A stretch of DNA of 64,000 bases from Monoplex corrugatus (lineage: Eukaryota; Mollusca; Gastropoda; Littorinimorpha; Ranellidae), in contig CM060307.1 in the NCBI GenBank assembly GCA_030674185.1, positions 73,466,699 through 73,530,698 on the forward strand, in the 5' to 3' direction. The notes below the pieces were generated by a model. That model saw nothing but the letters and a program-made list of their open reading frames with translations, made no database searches and was not told the DNA's origin. The position numbers were made by a program, and so were the translations under genes. Positions 51,412 to 62,245 of the stretch are shown piece by piece (positions within the stretch are counted from its first letter, which is position 1; every line of letters starts with the position of its first letter).

Positions 51412-51475
<64 letters not shown>
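51319..51475. repeat. (CA)n microsatellite
   Basis: CA run with CAGACA variants; it is absent from the matching place in the other duplication copy (near 32205), so it expanded here after duplication. Confidence 0.95.
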
Positions 51476-51479
<4 letters not shown>

Positions 51480-51579
51480 CACGTATCGGGTACAGTCACT
51501 TACAGATCAGTGAAAACATTTACATCACAATTTTTTTTCACAGGCATAATATCCTGTCAGGAAACATCGTAAAGTCACT

Positions 51580-51757
51580 TCAGGCTTGGTTGGATGGTAT
51601 ACCACCAGCTTCAGTCTGTTCGATGTAGGCCTGTAGTGACCTCCACAAAGCTGTGATGTTGCCGGAGCCAAAGCCTGTAGCACCCATCCTCTGGATCACT
51701 TCCAGAAAGAAGGTGTCTGTGTCGAACAGTGGACGGGTGGACTTTTGCATGAGATAC
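51580..51757 (-). CDS. HPDL: HPDL copy 3, exon 5
   Basis: [20 protein letters not shown] then [20 protein letters not shown]; the end is AGGIPSNQA. The Phe of QKFTRP is Ser here (QKSTRP), a change not in the other copies. Confidence 0.8.
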
Positions 51758-51895
51758 CTGGACACAAATTGATATTGTTCATGGAGAAAATCAGCAAGAA
51801 TGAATGAAGACTAGGGAAAAGATCATCTAAAAAAGAAAAAAAAAGCCTTACGCACAGTCACACATGCACACGTACACACGCACGCACACACACAG

Positions 51896-51967
<72 letters not shown>

Positions 51968-52077
51968 ACACACTCACACATGTACACAGACACATGCTGA
52001 CACAGACACACACGGGATGCAGACACACGCGTGCCTACATACACACACACACACGCGCGCGCGCGCGCACACACACA

Positions 52078-52132
<55 letters not shown>

Positions 52133-54538
52133 CTTTGTTTCCAATATTATAACTGACAGCCTTGCTGCAGCCCGTTGGCCAGTAAGCCTGAAAATAACCA
52201 ATGCTGCAGAGAACTGAAAAATAACTAAAGGTGCATAGAACTGAAAAATATCCAATGGTGCATAGAACTGAAAAATATCCAATGGTGCACAGACCTGAAA
52301 AATATCCAATGGTGCATAGAACTGAAAAATAACCATCGGTGTATGGAAATGAAAAATAACCAATGGTGTACAAAACTGAAAAATAACCAATGGTGCATAG
52401 AACTGAAAAATAACCATCGGTGTATTGAACTGAAAAATAACCAATGGTGCACAAAACTGAAAAATAACCATCGGTGCATAGAAATGAAAAATAACCAATG
52501 GTGCACAAAACTGAAAAATAACCAATGATGCATAGAACTGAAAAATAACCATTGGTGCATAGAACTGAAAAATAACCAATGGTGCATAGAACTGAAACAT
52601 AACCATCGGTGTATAAAACTGAAAAATTACCAATGGTGCATAGAACTGAAACACATAACTATCGGTGCATAGAACCGGAAAATAACCAACGTTGCACAAA
52701 ACGGAAAAATAACCATTGGTGCATAGAACCGAAAAACACCATCGGTGCATAGAACTGAAAAAGAACCGATGGTGCATAGAACTAAAAAATAACCAGTGGT
52801 GTATAGAACTGAAAAATAACCATTGAGTGCATAGAACTGAAAATAAACCAATGGTGCATAGAACTATAAATATCGTAAGATATGATGTTGGACTCTCTCG
52901 TCGTTCTGAGCAAACATGCTTGTCCTTTACTTCATCGTATCATTCTTCATGTGGGATACAAGATCAATTCTGAAGGTGTATGTTGTTCCACAAAAGCTGC
53001 ATGGGAAGGAATCTTGTGGCCTTGCGTTCCACTACCGCCGTTTCCTGTTCTCTTGAATAGCAAGTTGTTCCTCAATTCTGTACTGTTCAAATGTGATTGT
53101 GCTCTGTGTGCACTGCTGTTGCCAGCTAACTCTGTCACAGGCAGTGTCGATGGCAGAGCTTGTGAGATTGGCCTGCAGATTATCCTCATCGATGGCAGAG
53201 CTTGTGAGATTGGCCTGCAGGTTATCCTTCTTTGTTTCAGTTTCAGTTTCACAAGATGACGTCTCCGTGCGCGGAATGGATTCCATATGCACTAACGTCA
53301 CAGGTTTCATGTAATGGAGAAGATCCAGAACGATCACGGCACAAGTCCTGAGCCTGCACTTAAACCCACGAGCTGGCCAGGTTCTGATGTCCTACCTAGA
53401 TAGTTCCATAACCCTGGGGCCGTAGGGGAGTGAGGTGGCTGCGACCTCAACTTTTCCCGGGACCAGCCAGCACCGCAAGGGCGGCGCCCATCCCCTCTCC
53501 CTCGCTTCAAATTCGTATGTATATTCACCTTTTTTTTTAACCAAAACTTTAGAAAGGCAAGAATGCTAATTGGTTTTCAAGGTGTGGGACCTGGGAAATC
53601 AACCTATCTCTCCAATGTTTTATACCAAAACAGCCGGGAAATGCCCTGCTCTTCACGATTTTCAACTTCCGTGGGATCTTTAGCGTGCGCAGGTGAGAAG
53701 ACACACGGGTCTGACTCGGTTTTTGTCCCCTTCCGAAGGACTAGACGTTCAGTTCGATTTTCCGGCCAAACTGAGGAGAAAAGTCGAGGTATTCATAGGA
53801 AGCAAACCCTGGAACCTCGAGTTTAGTTATTGACAGGCGAACGTCTGAACCATTCTGCCACTCTTCTCCCTCCTTCTTTGGTCTAAGTGGTCACCCCTGA
53901 TCACGGTATCCTTGCTTCAGCTCACTGTACAGAAGCATCTTTGGGATGCTGTTGTTTTCTATTCGCACAACCTGTCCAACGAGGCTTGCATTTCACGAGC
54001 ATGAGTTCTATGCTTGGTAAGCCACACGTCTCCGGAATTTAAAGGTTAGACACTCCATTTTGCCAAGCGAAGTTGCAAATCTTGTGCAGACATCTTTGGT
54101 GGAACCATTTCGGTTGCTGGATGTGCTGTCGGTAGATAATCCAGGTCTCGCTGCCGTACAGCTGGGGGCGCGAGACAACTGCACATCGTATTACGTATTA
54201 TTAAACACACAAAAGATTAAGACGATAGTATCAAGAGTTTATGTAGAATAACACAGAATCATAAGGAACATACTTGACACTGTCAGGGTGGGATGAGCCG
54301 TTTTCCTCTGTTCCGTTCTTCCCAGTTTGACCATCATCATCTTGTTCTTTGTCGACCAAAATTCCGTTTTTCTTAATCTGGTCCACGTCCAGCCCCAAGA
54401 CCAATATTTCCTTCAGTTTCCCTACCTGCAGAAACAAGGGTTATGGTTGTAGCGTAAACCTGAGGTCGTACGGGAATGAGCGAGATGGTAGAAATCTGAC
54501 CTCGGCTTTTGTGGGGGAGGGGGGTGGGGGCAGGCATT

Positions 54539-54578
<40 letters not shown>

Positions 54579-56068
54579 CCCTCTGTTTCTCTCTCCCCTT
54601 GTCCCTCTGTTTCCTCTCTCTCCCTCCTTATCTCCTCTCTGTCGCTCTCTCTGTCTCTCTCTGTCTCTTCCCCCTGTCCTTCTTCTCTCTCTTTCGCCTC
54701 TCTCTCCTCCTCTCCCCCCCTCTCTCTCCCTTTCTCTCTGGAACACACATTACTCACTTCAGTGTAGTAGGTGTGAGGGGGCTCGCTGAACTTGACCCCA
54801 TTGTGCTGCAGCTGACTGACGGTACCAAGGATGTCCCCTGTGTGAAGGGCTATATGCTGCACACCAGCCCCACCATGGTTCTTCAGGAACTTGTCCACAC
54901 TGTTGGGGCCTACACAACAACATCCACTGGCTGGTTCAGGTTCAGGTTCAAGTTCATATTGCTTATAGCCCAGCCGACTATCACAGCCATATCAGGGCTA
55001 ACATCACGACAACCAGGTTAAGATAAAATAAAAGACAACAGTTAAAAAAGCGTGCTTACTATTATTCTTGGAAGTCTGAAATGCAATTAAAACACTCTTG
55101 TAAAATCATATCAGGTGAAATCTATTGATCTCTTGTAAAAACAGGAAACTTGCATCAGGAGGGACGTCTCTGAAGAGGCTTTCTACGGAGTCCGCTGTGA
55201 AGTGCTTATGTCTCACATCGCAGCCTACAACTCCCAGCATTCAAGAAAAAGATGTCTGATGCTCAGCGGCTCGTCACATGGTAAATACCACAGTGCTTCT
55301 TTAGTTTTTAAAAGGTATGAGTGAGGGTAGGATGTGTGGCCCGTGTGTAACCTATATAACACTGTCTCTTTCCTACGGTTCCCCGAGGCAGATGGGAGAA
55401 TTTCTTTCAGGTTGGGGCTTATTTGGAAAAAAAAAAGTGTGTTATCTGTCTGCTTATTCCAGTCCTTCTCAGGATCTGGCCAGCTCATGGGTTTATACGC
55501 AGGTTTAAGGCTTGTGCCGTGATCACTCTGGATCTTTTTCCATCACATGGCACCTGTGAAGTTAGTGCATATGGAATTCATTCCGAGCGCGGAGACGTCA
55601 TCTTGAGAAATTGAAACTGAAACTGAAACTGCCAGAGATTTCTCACATAACTGTGTACCTTTGATTTCACATCTGTGTAAGGAATGAAGGATTTCCTGAC
55701 CTACGGGAGGGCAAGATAGTGCAGGAATGTAGGGTTTGTTCAAGAGGGATTCATCACACTGGGGCAATTCTTTACGCACCTCACTCAAAATATGTCAGTA
55801 ATAACCTGGCAGATCATGTGAGCCTGCGCAAAACCCTATGTGCTGGTAAAGCTTTGAACTAGGGGAAAGGGGGAGTGGGGGGGGGGGGGGGAGACAGGAC
55901 CTATCAAACACTAAGATAAACTGATACCACCAGAATGTGGAACTATCTTATGTTTGTGTCTTTATGTTGCAGGCTGGGATTGAACTCGAGACATGAGATC
56001 TTGAGTTCATGGCTGTATCAGCGAAACCAGCTAGCCCAATTGAATGAACAAGAAAAAAAATCAAACAT

Positions 56069-56129
<61 letters not shown>

Positions 56130-57886
56130 TCAATCAATCAATCAACCAATGAATGAATGAATGAATGAATCAATCAATCAAAACAAGCAAAAACAACTTA
56201 CTAACCAACAATCGACCAACCAACCAAACAAACAAAGCAACAGTAACTGCAGCAACAACAACAGAAGGTAAGATGCTAGCTCAATGGATAAAGAAACAAC
56301 CTGGAAAGCGAAAGAAGTGAGGGGTTTGAGGTTCGAGTCCACATTGGACAGAAATTGTGTTCCTAAAATTCTGTATACGGTACGTATTAGAAACCATTTC
56401 AGCTTCATTTCTTGCATGCTGGTTTTTTTTTTTTTTTAAATTTTTTTTTTAGTGGCGACAGCAGAGGAGCATCCAGGAGTCATAACCCTTAAAGTGTCAG
56501 AAGGTAAGGGTCGAAACACTTGCTTGGCTGGGGTTTCGCCTCTGAGGACCTTCCACCGTCCAGTGCTCACCGGAGTTTCTTACTAATATGCTAGAACATT
56601 TCATAAATACCTTTTTTTCCAGAGAAAGTTTATTTCCAATTTATCTAATCATTTTAAACACGAACTTAGAGGTACATTATCCGTTGTTAAAATATTGTAG
56701 CACAGCCGTGTTCCTTTATGTATGAACTTCATGTCAACATCCACTTGATGTGTTAATTCTTTTTTCCCTGCGTGTATTTCTTAAGCCGTCATTTTGCATC
56801 CATCATAAACGAGAAAATGATTCTTTCTATTGTATTTTGTATTAAATTCTTCAAGTACCATAAATGATCCGTTTTTCGCAATACAGTAAACTCCCTTTTC
56901 AATCCAACTTTTAAGTTTCATCATATCATTTCCGATCAATGTTGGTTTCTTTTTCGTTATAGAGAATCGGTTCAGAGAGCAAATTTGTTGGAGTTGCTGG
57001 TTTTACATTTTTACAGACACTGTTATTTGCCATAAAACTGTATTTCCAAAATAAGTTCTCATTACATTCCGTAACGCATATAGAGCCACAATTTTCTATT
57101 TTGGTTAAAAAAATGGTACATATCACTAGAAATATTTCTTACATTTTTGGTTTGTGGTTTTAAATTTTCTCTACCAAGATAATCTTAAGGCCTCAGCATG
57201 TTTCTTAACGTCTGGTATGTTTCATCTCCATTCTGTATGCTTTTTATGGTAGTATTTCTATTGATTCTGTCATGTTTACCGTTCCAAAGAAAAGAAACAC
57301 ATTCTGAAGAGTGCACACGAACTCATCAGAAGGATCTGGGAACAACATCCAGAGGTGAATGAGTTTGGATAAAATTAGATATTTCAATACTGCGGCTCTT
57401 TAGCATACCTTTTTTCATGCCAAATTTAAACAATGCCTTAACTTCTGATAATTCTCCAGCAAGATTTACTTCTTCGAACCTTTTTACATCATTTGTAAAC
57501 CCTACAACCAGTATTTTAAACATCTGGGGACTCCAGTTTATGTTTAAACATTGCATATATCTCATTTTTGAACCCTTTTGATTTCCTAACCAGATTACTT
57601 GAGTTTTTTCAGCGTTCATTAAAAATCCTGAAGCACTTCAAAAATTTACGACGAGGGGAACAGATTTTTTAAAAAGATGTCCTACCTCTATTGTTGATCA
57701 CCTGAGCACCGTCGACAGACTGAAGTAGTTTGTATTCATTATTATTGTCATTTTTCAAAAACTATGATTTCTAGTTGCATCAGGATTTGGCGTAGTTCAG
57801 ATACATACTGCCATTCCGCTTCTGTCACAAAATTCCAACGATATCTACGTTTCTTCTTAAATATAATCGGTTAAAAAAAGATAATG

Positions 57887-57924
<38 letters not shown>

Positions 57925-58196
57925 ATTATTATTAATTTAATGATGCCAGTACCTGTGCTGTAGTTACTTAGACAGCTGCTACTGCAATATGCGCATATCA
58001 TATCCTGATCCTTATGTAAATCGTGTAAAACCAACCTTGATTGGGCAAAACTTCGGCAACGACAAACTTGACACTGCCCATGGCCTTTCCTTCTGTGGCC
58101 AGTCCTGTCTCGGCACACTTCCAGTACTCAAAAGCTTTCAGCCTCAGACCAACGTCCTTCCCACCGATGACAAAGCCTTCATCTTCGTCTTCATCT
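51580..58196 (-). CDS. HPDL: HPDL-like copy 3, exons 2-5 only
   Basis: Exons are 58036-58196, 54758-54909, 54274-54425 and 51580-51757, with the same lengths and phases as copy 2 (161, 152, 152, 178 nt), no stops and GT-AG junctions. They include the second and third iron ligands ([11 protein letters not shown] and TFFLEVIQR). No sequence like exon 1, which carries the first VOC half and the first iron ligand, is found between 58197 and the window end. Duplication homology stops just past the exon 2 acceptor and a different repeat begins. Either exon 1 lies beyond 64 kb or the copy is 5' truncated; without it the product could not bind iron normally. Intact codons suggest recent origin or continued use. 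Confidence 0.75.
51900..52130. repeat. (CA)n arrays with mixed CA/CG middle
   Basis: Two CA arrays separated by about 110 bp containing CGCGCGCG. Confidence 0.95.
52190..52872. repeat. 27-bp minisatellite, about 25 units
   Basis: The unit is close to CTGAAAAATAACCAATGGTG followed by CATAGAA. The period is a multiple of three, so long frames with nine-residue repeats ([13 protein letters not shown]) stay open on the minus strand. Variants (CATCGG, CACAAAA, ATCC) alternate. It is absent from the other duplication copy. Confidence 0.95.
52925..53235 (-). pseudogene. LINE ORF2 C-terminal end with zinc-finger-like tail
   Basis: The minus-strand frame has [20 protein letters not shown] and then [20 protein letters not shown], which matches in style the C2H2-like tail of the LINE at 63165-63230 (TCDRCNRDCLSHIDLYSHRR). 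A 40-bp tandem duplication (GATGGCAGAGCTTGTGAGAT...) lies at its upstream-coded end. Confidence 0.5.
53230..53400 (-). mobile_element. SINE-like family F, copy in reverse
   Basis: CAGTTTCAGTTTCACAAGAT, GGAATGGATTCCATATGC and AACCCACGAGCTGGCCAGG are the reverse complements of family F blocks. Confidence 0.5.
53540..53880 (-). mobile_element. tRNA-headed SINE, family G
   Basis: On the minus strand the head AGAGTGGCAGAATGGTTCAG and GAGGTTCCAGGG look tRNA-derived. The body has TGCGCACGCTAAAGATCCCA and GAGCAGGGCATTTCCCGG. Confidence 0.55.
53905..54190 (-). pseudogene. LINE ORF2 fragment, continuous copy
   Basis: The frame reads [32 protein letters not shown], then after a stop [20 protein letters not shown]. 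It continues across the point where the copy at 32758 is cut by a CA tract. Confidence 0.65.
54274..54425 (-). CDS. HPDL: HPDL copy 3, exon 4
   Basis: [20 protein letters not shown] as in copy 2; acceptor tttctgcag, donor GTATGT. Confidence 0.82.
54538..54740. repeat. CT-rich simple sequence in intron 3
   Basis: (CT)n with TCCC variants, shorter counterpart of 33240-33597. Confidence 0.9.
54758..54909 (-). CDS. HPDL: HPDL copy 3, exon 3
   Basis: [20 protein letters not shown]; His ligand present. The donor here is GTGAGT, a better match to consensus than the GTGTGT of copies 1 and 2. Confidence 0.83.
55460..55637 (+). mobile_element. SINE-like family F, copy 3
   Basis: Same blocks as 35590-35775, with tail GAAACTGAAACTGAAACTG. 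Confidence 0.6.
55795..56045 (-). mobile_element. SINE family D, copy 3
   Basis: Duplicate of 35935-36185; contains a G15 run at 55877-55891. Confidence 0.6.
56071..56185. repeat. (TCAA)n / (TGAA)n tetranucleotide array
   Basis: About 20 TCAA units followed by TGAA units. Confidence 0.95.
56266..56585 (+). mobile_element. SINE family E, copy 2
   Basis: Duplicate of 36341-36605 with a 45-bp extra piece (TATACGGTACGTATTAGAAA) before the T-run. Confidence 0.6.
56740..57640 (-). pseudogene. Tx1/L1-type LINE ORF2 remnant, copy 2
   Basis: The better preserved copy: [59 protein letters not shown], then several frameshifts. Confidence 0.6.
58036..58196 (-). CDS. HPDL: HPDL copy 3, exon 2
   Basis: [38 protein letters not shown]. 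The acceptor TTTAG is kept, but the (GT)n tract of the other copies is down to three units. Confidence 0.82.
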
Positions 58197-58204
58197 CTAA
58201 ACAC

Positions 58205-58320
58205 ACAAAGGAACAAGGCAGAAACCAAGAGAGTGACAGAAAAGAGGACATTTCTAGCACATAATTTCAGAAGGTGGGGATACTATTTATACTGAAAGAG
58301 CCCCCGGCATCCCCACGGGG
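58205..58320 (-). repeat. Interspersed repeat shared with 5546-5700
   Basis: GGAACAAGGCAGAAACC, GAGAGTGACAGAAAAGAGG and TACTGAAAGAGC on the plus strand are reverse complements of parts of 5546-5700. It replaces the intron 1 sequence found in copy 2. Confidence 0.65.
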
Positions 58321-58334
58321 GTATGTTTTTTTTA

Positions 58335-58585
58335 AACAGTGCGTTGGCTGTCTCAACTGACAGAGCTGTGTGCCTATGATATGATGTCTTGAGTTTAATC
58401 CCAGCCCGCAATACAAAAATTGTTCCCGTTTGTTGCTCATCATATAATGTTCAATCATTCTGTTGAGAACAGCTTAGTGTTTGTCAGGTTCTGGTTCACC
58501 ACTATGCACTATCCCCGTCCCCTCCATTTCAAGACCTTGCCAGCACATAGAGTTTTTGCACAGGCTTGAGAAGTCTGCCCGATAG
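58335..58585 (+). mobile_element. SINE family D, copy 4
   Basis: GTTGGCTGTCTCAACTGACA, GATGTCTTGAGTTTAATCCC, and the 3' block CAAGACCTTGCCAGCACATA with AGAAGTCTGCC. Confidence 0.6.
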
Positions 58586-58586
58586 T

Positions 58587-58589
58587 AAC

Positions 58590-58631
<42 letters not shown>

Positions 58632-58744
58632 AATGATAATGATAATAATAACAATAATAATAACAACGACAACAACAATGATGATAATAATAATAATAAT
58701 AATAAGAAGAAGAAGAAGAAGAAGAATGATGATGATGATATTAT
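58587..58744. repeat. (GAT)n/(AAT)n/(AAG)n array
   Basis: Trinucleotide blocks GAT, AAT, AAC, AAG and GAT in succession, starting at the SINE tail. Confidence 0.95.
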
Positions 58745-58839
58745 GAAGAAGAATGATAACAATATCAATGATATTGTCAAATCTTGATACACGAATCAAA
58801 TCAAAGTTTTCACTCCCATTATTCATCAAAGCGTTCAAT

Positions 58840-59485
58840 CGCAATGACAAAAATGCAAGGGTACAAAACACACACAGACCGGGAGGGGGAGGACTGAAGG
58901 GGAGTAGGACAAAAGACTGGACACAAAGAGGAGGAAATCACTACTGGACAAAACGTGTGTCTTCAAGTCAGACCTGAAGGAAGACAGAGCATGTGACTGT
59001 CGATAAAACAGATGACACTCGCTCCAATTGCATGGACCCGACACAGAAAAAGAGTGGCGACCAACTGTGGAACATCTGTATTGAGGAATTTACAAAGTAG
59101 AAGCAGAACGAAGAAGTTGAGCAGGAGTATACATTTGGAGGTGATCATGTAGATCAATAGATGCAGTACCATTGATACACTTGTAGCATAATGCATTGCT
59201 TTTGTTTGAAATTCTTTGAAAAACAGGCAACCCGTGGAGAAAATGAATCAAGGGGGTGATATAGTATGCTTCTTTTTACGAAAAGCAAGACGGGCCGCAG
59301 AATTCTGAGTACGACAAATGCATGCGACAGACGAAGCAGACAAACCAGAGAGCAGAGAGTTACAATACTTCATACGAGATTAATACAAGAAAAGTCGCGT
59401 TTTAGATGCTGCTGAAGTTGAAAGATAGTGACAAACAGAACTGAAACGTCGCAGATGACACTAACATGACTGACAGGTTTGGGAA
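58840..59485 (-). pseudogene. CR1/L2-type LINE ORF2 remnant
   Basis: On the minus strand, with frame jumps: FHYLSTSAASK-like sequence, SRMKYCNSLLSGLSASSVAC, RTQNSAARLAFRKKKHTISP, HFLHGLPVFQRISNKSNALC, YKCINGTASIDLHDHLQMYT and HALSSFRSDLKTHVLS. These are the post-RT blocks seen in the LINE at 34060, but much more decayed. Confidence 0.65.
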
Positions 59486-59489
59486 GATC

Positions 59490-60170
59490 TGTGTGGAGGA
59501 CATACAGACTTGTTCAAGTGAGATAAATGCATCTGATACAAATTTCTGAATCAAAATCTAACGTGGTAACTGAATTAGTATAATTACATACAATTCAGAT
59601 GATCGTGTAACCCGATATACCCTTTAAGCCTATACAATGTATTGCATCAGGGGGAAAAATGCAGCCATCTCCCTTCACACACAAAAAATTAGTCCGTGGT
59701 GGATTCTCACTGGACCAGACCTGCCACTTTCATGGGGTACACAGAAAGAGCAGAGACGTACCTGCGGACTAGACAAGTGAAACAAATTGACGTTGACTGT
59801 CTGCCTCAGTGAAAGGGAATAACAAGCGTTTCATTTCAAGTGTCCAGGAAAACTTGGGGCTGTAGACAAGCGCTGAACGAGATCGATAGGAATTAGTGTC
59901 TCCTGTGGCTCTTCACAAGTCAGGAAGGGAGGCAATCGAGGTGGGCGCAGCAGAAGCAGATCCACCTCGCCCCCTCCCACGTCGTCCTGGTTTTAGCCAA
60001 AGACGGCCATAATTTGTCTCCCAGGAAGCACCAGGACGTGGACGGAATGAAAATAAGGAGCCGGAAATAGAACAGACACTGGGTCTCCGGAGCAACCGGC
60101 TGGTGAATGGCTGATCACTTGATACCAACACACAGTGAAAACTGTGAGGGGGATACATTGATTGTTTGCT
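59490..60170. other. No gene recognised
   Basis: Mixed-composition sequence without a clear repeat or domain; the frames that cross it on the minus strand are extensions of the GA-rich repeat. Confidence 0.4.
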
Positions 60171-60172
60171 GA

Positions 60173-60195
60173 GAGATAGAGAGAGACGGGGAGAG

Positions 60196-60247
<52 letters not shown>

Positions 60248-60385
60248 CAGAGAGAGAGAGACGAGAGATAGAGACAGAGAGAGAGACAGGACAGAAACAG
60301 ACAGAAGACAGACAGAGACACAGAGAGAGGCAAAGAGGCACAGCGAGAAAGAAATAGAGACAGAGAGACAAAGAGGCAGAGAGAG

Positions 60386-60428
<43 letters not shown>

Positions 60429-60479
60429 GACATACAGACAGATAGACAGACAGACAGAAAAACAGAGACAGAGACGGAG

Positions 60480-60556
<77 letters not shown>
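60173..60556. repeat. Purine-rich (GA)n/(CAGA)n region
   Basis: Almost 380 bp of GAGAGA, GACAGA and GGCAGA on the plus strand; flanked on the right by AGTTCAAAACACTTTATTAC, which reversed reads as a LINE-like end (AATAAAGTGTTTTGAACT). Confidence 0.9.
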
Positions 60557-60558
<2 letters not shown>

Positions 60559-61640
60559 CAGAGTTCAAAACACTTTATTACTCAACGATAGTAGCATTAG
60601 GTCTGATTGGATATGTTGTTTTCCCTTCTGAAGTAAAATCTGTCTGGCAAGAAGTTTTCAAAAATCCAGGATGTGGAAAAAGCAATGAAATAGCAACTTG
60701 CTGCCTTATCTCAATCAGACTATCAAAAAGTATTTGAGGAGGCTGAAACTCTGTGTGGAGAGAGGAGGAGAGTACTTGGAAGGGCTGAACATTTTTCGTA
60801 CGTTGGTCTTCTCATCTTAGCTTTGCAAAGTAAGTGACAAAATTTTTGGATCAGCCCTCTACCATCATAAACGAAATATATCACAATGGTTGACAATTCT
60901 TTAATATCTGGAGCCACAAATCGTCTGTAAGTTAGTCTGAGAGCCGTAATGGATATTCTGTCTATAAGTCCACCATACTGCTGTCAGGAAATTGTCAGCC
61001 GCAGTAGTCTCCTCTTTCCCCGGTGACAATGTAGGACAGTGACTTAGTGGCTACATAACCCTGCTTCCAACCAACTACACACGGTGTAATATCTAGCGAA
61101 AGTCGTTTCCAGTGGCAGCCAACCGAGGTCTGTGTTCCAATTAACAGACTCCCGCATCCTTTCCCCTTTACAGCAGATAGTGAACTCAGTCACGCTTATT
61201 GACACAAGGATATCCTCAAATGGAAACTAGATCAGCAAAGTTTTACAGGCAGCTTATGGAGGGGTCTTCTCCAGAATGGGATCATGGACTTTATGTCTGG
61301 GTGAAGCGTTAATGAAACTTATGGGACAATTATAAAGCCACAACATTGAAATGATTACTTGCCTGTGAGTCAATAAAGCCACAACATTGAAAGTGATGAC
61401 TTGTCTGTGAGGCAGAGGTAGTATTGACAGCTTGCAAGAATACAAAGCAGTCGTCAGAATGGTCCGACTGATGCGTGGGATGAACAGGCCCAGTAATGCA
61501 ATGGAAGGGTGCGATAGATGAAACACTGGTGCTCCATCACGATCAAAGCTTACAACGATTGACCAGATCGTTTTCTACAAAAAATGTTCACTGTATATCC
61601 TGCCATCATCTAAGCCTGGACATGATATGCATCAGTTTAC
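60557..61640. other. Unassigned, possibly 3' part of a retroelement
   Basis: The left end looks like the 3' terminus of a minus-strand retroposon running into (TC)n. No protein domain is seen. A 41-bp unit starting ATAAAGCCACAACATTGAAA is tandemly doubled at 61332-61413. Confidence 0.3.
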
Positions 61641-61648
61641 GAGGCTGG

Positions 61649-61841
61649 TTAACCCTTTGACTACCGCAGCCTATCCACCAACTGCAAAAACTTAACCCTT
61701 TGATTCCCTCACCCTATCCACCATCTTCATACAGGAAGCTGGTAGATAGGGAGAAGAAATCAAAGGGTTAAGTTTTTACTTTGTTAGCATGGTTGCCAAT
61801 GCAGGATGCTGGCGGGCAGGGTGTTGGAGTTAAAGGGTTAA
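61649..61841. mobile_element. Nested-palindrome TTAA MITE, copy D
   Basis: 193 bp. Outer ends TTAACCCTTTGACTACC and, reversed, TTAACCCTTTAACTCC. Inner 80-bp unit at 61692-61771 begins TTAACCCTTTGATTCCCTC and ends with its inverse. The best-preserved copy in outline. Confidence 0.85.
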
Positions 61842-62245
61842 TCTCTGCGAGCCCTAGGCGCAGTTTCATATACTTGTAGCCAGGGAGAAATGGCCGGGTA
61901 ATTTTAGCTTTCAGTCCTCAGCGCTCTGACCTTGATAACTCCCTAGATGATCGTTTAGGGCTATTTCAGTGTGTGCAACTGTTCTATTCACTAGCAAGTT
62001 GTAGATTGCATCACACAATTTTCACATTATTTATGAGAAGTAAATGTATGTTTAAAGTGAACTCGACTCTCGTCAAAATGCAATATTTTTGTAGCAAAAC
62101 ACAAAACGCAAAAACAGCGACAATGTATGAAACCAGCTTTAATGAGACAGACAATTAGACCACTATGTACATGAGAAAACAAACGTTGGCTGGGACGGAG
62201 ATGCCAGTCTGCATGCTACGTTTATGAGTAAATATTCAACAGTAA

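Larger units (their letters stand above)
49861..58200. repeat. Segmental duplication, copy 2 (carries HPDL copy 3)
   Basis: Collinear with 30943-38200. It keeps 1.9 kb (about 52130-54050) that the other copy lacks, and has no CR1 insertion at its 55195 site. The LTR retrotransposon lies about 0.9 kb to its left, between the two duplication copies. Confidence 0.9.

Noticed and set aside
52035..52777. Minus-strand repeat protein with nine-residue units
   Set aside because: It coincides with a 27-bp minisatellite joined to a CA array; no signal peptide or gene context supports a real protein.
59993..60568. Ser-Leu-rich 191-residue frame
   Set aside because: Translation of a (GA)n/(CAGA)n tract.
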